From NCBI RefSeq assembly GCF_036323735.1, contig NC_086028.1, positions 25,713,001 through 25,777,000 on the forward strand: 64,000 nt of DNA, given 5' to 3'. The position numbers were made by a program, and so were the translations under genes. Origin of the DNA: Rattus norvegicus. Taxonomy: Eukaryota; Chordata; Mammalia; Rodentia; Muridae. Numbering within the stretch: the first letter of the stretch is position 1; every line of letters begins with the position of its first letter. Positions 56,327-64,000 of this stretch are shown piece after piece. The notes below the pieces were generated by a model, which saw nothing but the letters and a program-made list of their open reading frames with translations, had not been told where the DNA came from and made no database searches.

Positions 56327-57417
56327 TTAGTTTCTTGCTTCTTCTAGGGTATAGCTTGCCTCCTTATGTTGGGCTTTACCATTTACTATCCTTTGTAGTG
56401 CTGGATTTGTAGAAAGATATTGTGTAAATTTGGTTTTGTCATGGAATATCTTGGTTTCTCCATCTATGTTAATTGAGAGTTTTGCAGGATACAGTATCCT
56501 GGGCTGGCATTTGTGTTCTCTTAGGTTCTGTATGACATCAGTCCAGGATCTTCTGGCCTTCATAGTTTCTGGCGAGAAGTCTGGTGTGATTCTGATAGGT
56601 CTGCCTTTATATGTTACTTGACCTTTTTCCCTTACTGCTTTTAATATTCTTTCTTTATTTTGTGCGTTTGGTGTTTTGACTATTATGTGACAGGAGGTGT
56701 TTCTTTTCTGGTCCAATCTATTTGGAGTTCTGTAGGCTTCTTGTATGCCTATGGGTATCTCTTTTTTTTAGGTTAGGGAAGTTTTCTTCTATGATTTTGT
56801 TGAAGATATTTACTGGTCCTTTGAGCTGGGAGTCTTCACTCTCTTCTATAGCTATTATCCTTAGGTTTGATCCTCTCATTGAGTCCTGGAATTCCTGTAT
56901 GTTTTGGACCAGTAGCTTTTTCCGCTTTACATTATCTTTGACAGTTGAGTCAATGATTTCTATGGAATCTTCTGCTCCTGAGATTCTCTCTTCCATCTCT
57001 TGTATTCTGTTGGTGAAGCTTGTATCTACAGCTCCTTGTCTCTTCTTTTGGTTTTCTATATCCAGGGTTGTTTCCATGTGTTCTTTCTTGATTGCTTCTA
57101 TTTCCATTTTTAATTCCTTCAACTGTTTGATTGTGTTTTCCTGGAATTCTTTCAGGGATTTTTGTGACTCCTCTGTATGGGCATCTACTTGTTTATTTAT
57201 GATTTCCTGGAATTCTTTCAGGGATTTTTGCGATTCCTCTCTGTAGGCTTCTACTTGTTCTCTAAGGGAGTTCTTCACGTCTTTCTTGAAGTCCTCCAGC
57301 TTCATGATCAAATATGATTTTGAAACCCATGTTTGTTTTGATGGGAGAATTGGGCTCCGATGGTGCCATGTAGTCTTGGTTTCTGTTGCTTGTGTTCCTG
57401 TGCTTGCCTCTCGCCAT
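56327..57417 (-). pseudogene. Copy H ORF1, frameshifted
   Basis: ORF1p is the L1 RNA-binding nucleic-acid chaperone (coiled coil, RRM, C-terminal domain). The native start is at 57417 (MARGKHRN...). A frame change lies between about 57345 and 57311. The second frame (57311-56718) holds the coiled coil with two 22-residue repeats and most of the RRM. It ends prematurely because an A run near 56761-56768 has one extra base. The third frame (56716-56327) holds the rest of the RRM and the C-terminal domain (SWTDVIQNLRE, LYPAKLSI) with its native stop. ORF2 follows 5 bp later. Confidence 0.9.
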
Positions 57418-57915
57418 CAGATTATCTCTAGTGTTACTTTGTTTTGCTATTTCTGACAGTGGCTAGACTGTCCTATAAGCCTGTGTGTCAGGAGTGCTGT
57501 AGACCTGTTTTCCTGTTTTCTTTCAGCCAGTTATGGGGACAGAGTGTTCTGCTTTCGGGCGTGTAGTTTTTCCTCTCTACAGGTCTTCAGCTGTTCCTGT
57601 GGGCCTGTGTCTTGAGTTCACCAGGCAGGTCACTTGCAGCAGAAAAGTTGGTCTTACCTGTGGTCCCGAGGCTCGAGTTCGCCCTCGGGGTGCTGCCCTC
57701 GAGCTCTCTGCGGAGGCAGCATCCAGGAAGATCTGCGCCGCCGTTTCCGGGAGCTTCAGTGCACCAGGGTTCCAGATGGCGTTTGGTGTTTTCCTCTGGC
57801 ATCCGAGATGTGTGCAGAGTGCATTCTCTTCTGGTTTCCCAGGCGTGTCTGCCTCTCTGAAGGTTTAGCTCTCCCTCCTATGGTATTTGGGTGCAGAGAA
57901 CTGTTTATCCGGTCT
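57418..57915 (-). promoter_or_regulatory. L1 5'UTR / internal promoter region of copy H
   Basis: A GC- and CpG-richer block than its surroundings (e.g. 57657-57770: 'cccgaggctcgagttcgccctcgggg') directly upstream of ORF1. Full-length L1 carries its pol II promoter here. Function is inferred from position and composition only. Small open frames on both strands in this block are chance products of high GC. Confidence 0.7.
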
Positions 57916-58719
57916 GTTCCTTCTCCTTATTTTTTTTGATAACTTTTTGTTGAAAGTCAATTTTATTCGATATTAGAATGGCTACACCAGCTTGTTTCTT
58001 AGAACCATGTGCTTGGAAAGTTGTTTTCCAGCCTTTTACTCTGACATAGTTTCTATCTCTGTCACTGAGGTGTGTTCCCTGTGTGCTGCAAAATGCTGGG
58101 TCCTGTTTATGTATCCAGCCTGTTAGTCTATTTCTTCGTATTGTGGAATTGAGCCCATTGAGGTTGAGAGAAATTAAAAACTAATGATTGTTGTTTCCTA
58201 TTATTTTTATTGTTAGGGCTGGAATTATGTTTGTGTGCCATCTTCTTTTTGGTTAGTTGAAAGAAGATTACTTTCTTGCTTTATCTAGGGTGTAGTTTTC
58301 CTTGTTGTGTTGGAGTTTTCCATCTTTTATCCTTCGTAGGGTGGATTTTTGGAAAGATAATGTGTAAATTTGGTTTTGTCATAGAATATCTTGGTTTCTC
58401 CATCTATGTTAATTGAGAGTTTTGCTGGATACAGTAGCCTGGGCTGGCATTTGTCTTCTCTTAGGGTTTGTATGACATCTGTCCAGGATCTTCTGGCTTT
58501 CATAGTGTCTGGTGAAAAGTCTGGTGTAATTCTGGCAGGTCTGCCTGTATATGTTACTTGACCTTTTTCCCTTACTGCTTTTAATATTCTTTCTTTGTTT
58601 TGTATATTTGGTGTTTTGACTATTTTGTGACAGGAGGAATTTATTTTCTGGTCCAATCTATTTTGAAGTTCTGTAGGCTTCTTTTATATTTATGGGCATC
58701 TCTTTCTTTAGGTCAGGGA
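57916..58719 (-). pseudogene. Copy G: ORF2 start and ORF1 end remnants
   Basis: The 58327-58656 frame reads as ORF1 C-terminal domain (KERILKAVREKGQVTY, SWTDVIQTLRED), with the ORF1/ORF2 junction and endonuclease start in 57930-58320. Frames are broken. It differs from copy H at many positions, consistent with greater age. It is truncated at about 58719 in ORF1. Confidence 0.85.
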
Positions 58720-58727
58720 GAAGGCAG

Positions 58728-58890
58728 CAGTTTTCAGCCTTGTTCCTGGTGAGAAAGCCACTGATCTGTTCAATGGCAGCTCTGGTATTAGTTCCCACTG
58801 CTTCTGTGAAATGGAATTCTGTGATCTGGCTGGACTTAGCAGCCAAGGTCATTTCATACTACTCTAGAATTATTTTTCTCACTTTTCTTT
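58728..58890. other. Unique flank
   Basis: Short unrecognised segment between the TSD of copy G and a B1. Confidence 0.4.
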
Positions 58891-59005
58891 CTTTTTCATT
58901 TTTGAAACAGGGTCTTAGTTAGGTAGCCTTGGGTGACCTGGATCTCGCTACATAGACTAGCATGTCCTGGAGTTGGCAGTAATCCTCCTGCCTCTGCTTT
59001 TGAAG
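58891..59005 (-). repeat. B1 SINE, diverged
   Basis: 'tttttgaaacagggtcttagttaggtagccttgggtgacctggatctcgctacatagac' then 'ggcagtaatcctcctgcctctgc': the complement of an older B1, truncated at the head. Confidence 0.7.
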
Positions 59006-59344
59006 TTTATAGACTCAGCAGATAGAAAAGACTTGATTTCCTGTTCTACTTTTCTTCTGCCTAAGGCCGATAGTGCTGGTATTATTAAGTTTTCATTGCA
59101 GGTCTCAGGACCTCCTTTGCATCAGTCCCTGACGTACATGCTTGGTGGCAGACCACAGTGGCATCTCTCTCTACCACTTACCTTGGCATTTTCTAAATCT
59201 TCTAGAACCTTCTTCCTGACTATAAAGTTATTATTAATCCTTCAATTCCCTCCTCTTGCTTCTCTATCCTAGCCCTTACTAATCTGTTTTTCTCCTGAGA
59301 TTTTTTTTTTATGATCTGTATAATCCAGTTTATATGATTTAATG
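59006..59344. other. Unique DNA, no gene seen
   Basis: No gene or repeat recognised. Confidence 0.5.
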
Positions 59345-59728
59345 TGTTTGCTAGTTTTTTGTCAACTGGATGCAAGCTAGAGTCATCTGGGAGAAGGAAA
59401 TCTCAGTGAGAAACTCCCTTCATCAGATTGTCCTGTAAAAAGGAGTGGAATATTTCCTTAATGGATGATTGATGTGAAAGGGCCTAGACCACTGTGGGAG
59501 GTACCACCCCTGGGCAGATAGCTGAGTTGTAGGAGAAAGCTTATTGAACAAGCCGTGAGAAATAAACCAGTAAGGAGCACTCCTCTCTGGTGTCTGTATC
59601 AGTTTCTGCCTCCAGGTTCTTGCAGTGAGTTCCTGCCCTGACTTCCATTCAGGATAGACTATAAGATAAAATAAATCCTTCCCTCCCACGTTGCTTTTGG
59701 TCATGGTGTTTATCACAACATTAAAAGC
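59345..59728 (+). mobile_element. MaLR-type LTR (ORR1/MT group), plus strand
   Basis: 'tgtcaactggatgcaagctagagtcatctggga' at about 59359, 'ggaggtaccacccctgggcagat', 'aataaaccagtaaggagcactcctctctgg', 'cctgccctgacttcc', 'aaataaatccttccctcccacgttgcttttggtcatggtgtttatcacaac'. Solo LTR with an AAATAAA polyadenylation-like signal. The open frame on the complement is coincidental. Confidence 0.7.
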
Positions 59729-60304
59729 AAACTAAAGCCCTCATCTTAATTTTTACTTCGTTGGCTTCTAGATAAGCTAGTTTTCTCCATGTGCACTGCA
59801 TGGGGGGAGACCTCAAGTTCATAGGTGTCTTTTTTATTCACTTTAAGTCTCTGCTGTGAAGCAAACAGAGCTGAGGACCGAATTAGAGATTTTAATAACT
59901 TTTTCTTTGTTCTTAAGGACAAAGGTAGACTTTTGGTTTGCTTCACTCAGTTGGAAACTTGCATAGAGCCTTATGGAAGCTAATCATAGGGGAGTAAGCT
60001 TTCAGGTCAGTATCTGTTCAGTTCCCCTTGGTCCTGTGCAGGATCTTAATGATGCTGGTAAGAAATGCAAAAAATGTCAAAGGTCGGACAAGGTGACAAG
60101 ATGATGGGAAGAGTTACTAGAGAAACTCTACCAGGAGCCATCAAATGCTAAAGACACTGGATAGTGTAAGTCCAGGAACAAATCCTATTTTGTGGTTTTG
60201 TAAGGAACTAACCCTACCATGAGCTTAATTCAATATCTTTAAACCTCATTTTAGCTTATGTTCTCTAGATTGAAAAATAACAAATTTATACTGCTTTAAG
60301 CTAT
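59729..60304. other. Unique DNA, no gene seen
   Basis: No gene or repeat recognised. Confidence 0.5.
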
Positions 60305-60490
60305 TGATTTTTAAAATATTACATTTATTTATTTATTTAGTGTATGTCTGCCACAGTGCATATATGAAAGTTCAAGAAGAGTTTGTGGGTTGGTTCTGTT
60401 TTACTGTGAGAGTCCTAGAGATCAAACTCAGGTCATCATCAACTTGGTGGGACATGTTTGTATCTGCTGAGCCATCTCACAGGCCCGAGA
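60305..60490 (-). repeat. B3 SINE
   Basis: A-rich tail ('ttatttatttatttagtgtatg'), 'gccacagtgcatatatgaaag', 'ttgtgggttggttctgtttta', 'gagatcaaactcaggtcatcatcaacttgg', head 'ctgctgagccatctcacaggccc'. Confidence 0.85.
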
Positions 60491-61350
60491 CATTGATTTT
60501 TGTAATGACTGCTTATCACAGTGGTAGGAAACATACACAGAGATAAACAGCTCTACTGAGCGTACTCATTCCCAAGACTGAGGTGCAGGATGGGTCCAAC
60601 GGCTTAGACTGAACTCTTATGGCTGAAACAAAGGGATTCATCTTAAAGGAAGAAATAAACAAGGACATACTCTAACTGCTATCCAGAATCTGTAAAAACT
60701 GAGTAGGAGAGGAGCAGTGGGTGACCAAACCCACACCCTATTGAGATTTTTCTCTATTTTGATGAAGCAGGAAGAATGTGATGGGCTAGGACATCACTTC
60801 ATAGTGTACTGTGGGCATGGGCTTCCCATGGACTTCCCATTTGAGGATGTCCCTGTGACTACTACTGCTACTACTTTCCATAATAGGAATCTCCTCAATT
60901 GCTTCTGTTTCCTAGATACAATCAGGACCACCAGCAACTCTGGAACTAGCCACTGTTAGACATGCTTGTGCTTTCTGTCATTCATGTAGTTTATGAGCAG
61001 TGAAGGGTGACTCTGCAGCTGATTCAGCTTTCGATACCATTATTACCCATTCCTTTGAGCTGGGGAATAAATACTCCCCCGGGAGGCATGCATGGTTTTG
61101 GAGCACAATGAATAATGTAGAACAGCTCGAGTTTGACAGTGACAAACAGAACCCATAGCTATTATGAGCTTTGCTGAAGAGCTAACAGACAAAACCATCC
61201 ATGGAATTTTTTTTTCCCTGAGGACACACTGGTGAGCTCATCCATCACGCCCACTCTGCTCCATTCCTGTCTAGTCCCATGGGTCTTGGCTGCTAAATCA
61301 GCGGCTGAGAATTCCACATAGCTGAGGAACTCATCTGGAGGCCACTTAAT
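60491..61350. other. Unique DNA, no gene seen
   Basis: No gene or repeat recognised. Confidence 0.5.
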
Positions 61351-61715
61351 GCAATGATTAACAACAAAGATTTGTGCTCAGGAGCTGTCAAGTGCTTGTG
61401 GTGTGACCTTGGATAAGTCATTTAACTTATAGGGGCCATTTTCCTACTTACAAAAATGGGGTTAGGGGCTGGAGAGATGGCTCAGTGGTTAAGAGCACTG
61501 ACTGTTCTTCCAGAGGTCCTGAGTTCAATTCCCAGCAACCACATGGTGGCTCACAATCATCTGTAATGGGATCCAATGCCCTCTTCTGATGTGTCTGAAG
61601 TCAGTGGCAGTGTCCCACATATATGAAAGAAATAAATGAATCTTTTTAAAAAATGGTGTTAATCCCTGTTTCTCATGGGAATAAAAGTTTTTATCACAGT
61701 ATCTGGCTCATGGGA
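61351..61715 (+). repeat. MIR SINE split by a B2
   Basis: Left part 61351-61464 ('gatttgtgctcaggagctgtcaagtgcttgtggtgtgaccttggataagtcatttaactta'), right part about 61650-61715 ('gttaatccctgtttctcatgggaataaaagtttttatcacagtatctggctcat'). The order fits MIR; the B2 interrupts it. Confidence 0.7.
61465..61648 (+). repeat. B2 SINE inside MIR, 13-bp TSD
   Basis: 'ggggctggagagatggctcagtggttaagagcactgactg' head, 'ccagcaaccacatggtggctcacaatcatctg', 'gccctcttctgatgtgtctgaag', A-rich tail. TSD 'aaaaatggggtta' (61452-61464) versus 'aaaaatggtgtta' (61649-61661), one mismatch. Confidence 0.93.
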
Positions 61716-61867
61716 ACTTGTCTAGACTTTTTTCAGTTATAAGTAGCCAAAACAGGTCTCAAACTAGGTAAGTATGAGGAACATTTCACACACCTGGAAT
61801 TCAGAAGGCCCAACATTTGGATTTGGCATATCATAATTTCATAGTTCAAGGAAAGCCACTGAAGACA

Positions 61868-61975
61868 GACTTTTCTTTTTTCTTTTCTTTCCTTCTTTTC
61901 CTTTCCTCCTCTCCCTTCTTCTTCTGCTTCCTCTTCTCCTCCTTCTCTTCCTTCTCCTCCTTTTTCTTTTTTGGT
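61868..61975. repeat. Polypyrimidine tract (CTTTT/CTTCTC)
   Basis: About 105 bp of almost pure C/T on the plus strand with irregular CTTCTC units. No SINE body recognised beside it. Confidence 0.85.
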
Positions 61976-63732
61976 AGAGATTGATTAGCCACCATAGGGA
62001 GAGAAAGAGAGTCCAGCCTACTTTTGCTTCTGGAAAAACTGGCTACCCAATCCTGAGAGACCCTGTCTTGTTTCCTGCTCTGCGTCCCTGAAGCCCAGTC
62101 TCTGGAATCTGATGAGAGTGTGTACTCTGCTTAGCAAGGCCTGCGTGTCACACTGGCTCAAATCTGTTTTGCTAGTTCAAGGCTTCATGGAGCCTGGAAA
62201 ATTTCAATTCCTCATCCCAGAGAATCTATGTACACCCATTGCAATTGTGTCTCGAGTAAACTGGCTTTAACTTGGATGAGACTATATTGTTTTAGTAACT
62301 GCATATCTATTTCCAGAAAAGCAGGTCAAATAGATGTTTATGAGTCAGAGTTCTCTGTGACATGCTAAAGGGAAGATATTTGCTGGATTTTTCTAATCTT
62401 TCCCTTCTCTGTCACCTACCAGTCAGAGCCTGTGCTTGTGTGTGTTGTGTGTGTGTGTGAAATTCTCCACTTTCTAGTTGAATTGGTGGGTAGGAGAAAA
62501 GGACCCAGCAGACTCATCATTTAAAAGATGGTGGAAGGATAGTCTGGAGAATATGGCAAGGGGAGTTATAAGTTCTGTGGTGGATAAGAACAGAAAAACA
62601 GTGTGAGCATCCATGGTGAGGGTCAGTGGTGAGGGAGAGAGAGAAGGATGGGCTGAAGGAAGCTGAAAAGTACAAAGAGTCAGGCAGCTATCTGCTTGTC
62701 AGAATTTCTGGAAGCCTCCTAAACAGCTTGGATGACTTTATCAACACAGGAGAAAGCCAGTGAAAGGATTCAACGAAGGGACTTCTACAATTTTTCTTTT
62801 CTGGTGTGGTTTCAAAATATTACATTGGTACAGGGAGACATTATTGGGCATTATACAAGTCACAGCAAGAGCCCAATTTGGGGATGATTGTAGTAACGTT
62901 GATAAGAGATACTGCCGGCCTGGAGATGGGTAGTAGCTATGGAGACGAGGAAAAGTGAGAGGCAGAAGATGTTAAAAGTAGAGGACATAAGATGACAGAT
63001 TGAAGGGAAAGATTTGCAGGAGTGTGAAGGAAAGCAGAGTCAAGTATGACTAAGATTTCTGGTTTGAAAATATCAGACTGAGGAAAGATAATGCCATTTA
63101 GTCTGATGTTAATGACGGGAGGGGCAGGTAGAAAATCCTAAACATGAAGTGTGGTTAGGGTATAGAAGTCAGGATTCCAAGCAAGCAGTTGTAGAATACC
63201 TGTCAGAAATCCAGAGGGAGTCGGTTAGAGATATTTCTAGTTCGCTGAAAAGAGAAATGAATTAAGGCCACAGGAATAAGGGTGCAGTCCTGGAAAGGGC
63301 GTGGGGAAAGAACAGGTGTGAGAGAGGTGAGGCTCAATGGTTTCGAAGCCTGGGCAGAAGAGTTGCCACACACCACATGTTCGCACCGTATGTTGTATGG
63401 ACCTTGTAGTCCTCTCTCCTTTATCCTTCAAATTTCAAGTTCTGTGTTTTTCGTTCTGGGTGCTTTCAATCACAGAGCTAGATCGTGAACATCACTTGTT
63501 ATTTTTGCAGTTGCTCCAAGGAGAAAGAAAAATCCACACACCTTTCCTTAGAGCCACAGAAAAGCAAATTCTGTTTTGCATCGTAAAGTTTTTGAATGAG
63601 GATTTATGGCAACGGTGTCCTTTAAGATGCACTGAACGTCATCCAGGTTGTTCATAATACCAAGCACCATGCAAACAGTTGCTACACGTTTATGTCATCC
63701 TGACGGGACTAAGGGATGTACAGTTAGCTAAT
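61976..63732. other. Unique or ancient-repeat DNA, no gene seen
   Basis: No gene. A short (TG)n at 62439-62458. 62860-63330 has the purine-rich texture of an old mammalian interspersed repeat ('aagcagagtcaagtatgactaagatttctgg'), not classified. Confidence 0.4.
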
Positions 63733-63912
63733 GCCTTAGTAACTATTATATTGCTGTGAAGAGACACCATGACCAATGTATAAAAGAACGCACTTAACTA
63801 GGGTCTTGTTTCAGAAGATTAATTGGTGACCATCGTGGTGGGAGGGTGAGTAGCACAGTATCAGACAGACACGGTGCTGGAGAAGAAGCTGTGTACTTCT
63901 GTCTGATCTGAA

Positions 63913-63968
<56 letters not shown>

Positions 63969-64000
63969 GAAGAAGAAGAAGGAGGAGGAGGAGGAGGAGG
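63733..64000 (-). mobile_element. MaLR-type LTR (partial), runs off the window
   Basis: The complement of the rodent MaLR LTR: 'ccttagtaactattatattgctgtgaagagacaccatgaccaatgtataaaagaacgcacttaac' (63743-63799), 'gacacggtgctggagaagaagctg' (63868-63891), then the sequence turns into a purine microsatellite. The other end lies beyond 64000. Confidence 0.75.
63915..64000. repeat. (GA)n(GAA)n(GGA)n microsatellite in the LTR
   Basis: About 25 GA units (63915-63964), then GAA units and GGA units to the window edge. Same LTR position as the GA expansion at 26.0-26.1 kb. Confidence 0.95.

Larger units (their letters stand above)
49241..57915 (-). mobile_element. LINE-1 copy H (middle of the nest), near full-length rat L1, interrupted
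   Basis: On the minus strand: a GC-rich 5'UTR (about 57418-57915), ORF1, ORF2, 3'UTR (49281-49992) and a CTTT-interrupted A tail (about 49241-49280). It is split by copy I at 52285-54717. It lies inside old copy G. Both ORFs carry single-base frameshifts, so it is dead, but overall it is close to copies A and I. The 5'UTR of about 500 bp is shorter than I would expect for a complete one, though I cannot fix its native length. No TSD was recognised, consistent with a deletion at insertion. Confidence 0.93.
47673..58719 (-). mobile_element. LINE-1 copy G (outermost of a three-level nest), old, split
   Basis: Two pieces of one old minus-strand L1. The 3' part is 47673 to about 49240 (3'UTR and ORF2 C-terminal remnants, e.g. 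48535-48732 containing IARSWKEPRCPSTEEW). The 5' part is about 57916-58719 (start of ORF2 back into ORF1). The 8-bp direct repeat 'gaaggcag' lies just outside both pieces (47665-47672 and 58720-58727), which supports a single insertion 5'-truncated in ORF1. About 2.7 kb of ORF2 expected between the pieces is missing, and the younger copy H sits exactly there. Confidence 0.85.

Noticed and set aside
57533..57939. Overlapping 71- to 111-codon frames on both strands in a GC-rich block
   Set aside because: They lie in the L1 5'UTR of copy H, where high GC removes stops by chance.
1..64000. CRISPR array or prokaryotic/phage system
   Set aside because: Repeats are SINEs, LINEs and microsatellites of rodent type; no regularly spaced repeats with unique spacers and no operon-like gene order.

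Overview
This window reads as nuclear DNA from a murid rodent, most likely Rattus norvegicus. The evidence is the repeat content. There are ID (BC1-type) SINEs, B1, B2, B3 and B4 SINEs, the rodent hAT transposon URR1, rodent MaLR-type LTRs, and several young LINE-1 copies whose ORF1 and ORF2 proteins look like the rat rather than the mouse family. I found no host protein-coding exon, no rRNA, tRNA or snRNA gene, no CRISPR array and no prokaryotic feature. Every long open frame I can explain is LINE-1 ORF1 or ORF2, the antisense of LINE-1, or a stop-free microsatellite. Whether the window is intergenic or lies inside a long intron cannot be told from the sequence.

Layout: 1-4.8 kb is mostly unique DNA with an ancient LTR-like repeat, a B1-like SINE, a B2 and two compound microsatellites. 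4.8-7.9 kb is a young, 5'-truncated L1 (minus strand) with a long uninterrupted ORF2 and a 15-bp target-site duplication (TSD). 8-12.4 kb carries B3 SINEs (one split by an ID), a large tetranucleotide array with a ~266-bp higher-order unit, and a URR1. 13-16.3 kb is a nest: an old L1-like repeat hit by a MaLR LTR (itself hit by an ID), by a B2, and next to an older L1. 16.3-32.9 kb is mostly unique DNA with scattered B1, B3 and B4 SINEs, old L1-like pieces, MaLR LTRs, URR1 copies, a MIR, and long CA, GA, CT and GAA/TTC microsatellites. 33.0-34.0 kb is another 5'-truncated L1 with a clean TSD. 34-47 kb holds old LTR, L1, SINE and hAT-like fragments in otherwise unique sequence.

The most striking part is 47.7-58.7 kb. 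It is three generations of L1 stacked inside one another. An old, 5'-truncated L1 (minus) is split by a near full-length younger L1 (minus, with 5'UTR, ORF1 and ORF2). That one is split in turn by a third, 5'-truncated L1 (plus). The innermost and outermost copies have recognisable TSDs. The inner copy and the 3' half of its host form a ~2.4-kb inverted repeat around a ~0.58-kb spacer. From 58.7 kb to the end the sequence is mostly unique, with B1, B3, MaLR, a MIR split by a B2, and a MaLR LTR that runs off the window in a GA/GGA microsatellite.

Nothing here works as a gene pathway. The only biochemical machinery encoded is the L1 retrotransposition apparatus (ORF1 RNA-binding chaperone, ORF2 endonuclease/reverse transcriptase). 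Every copy is disabled by truncation, frameshift or insertion. The SINEs (ID, B1, B2, B3, B4) are non-coding and are known to depend on L1 machinery. No undescribed gene system was found; the noteworthy content is structural. Boundaries of old repeats are approximate, and family names for the oldest ones are tentative because no database search was possible.
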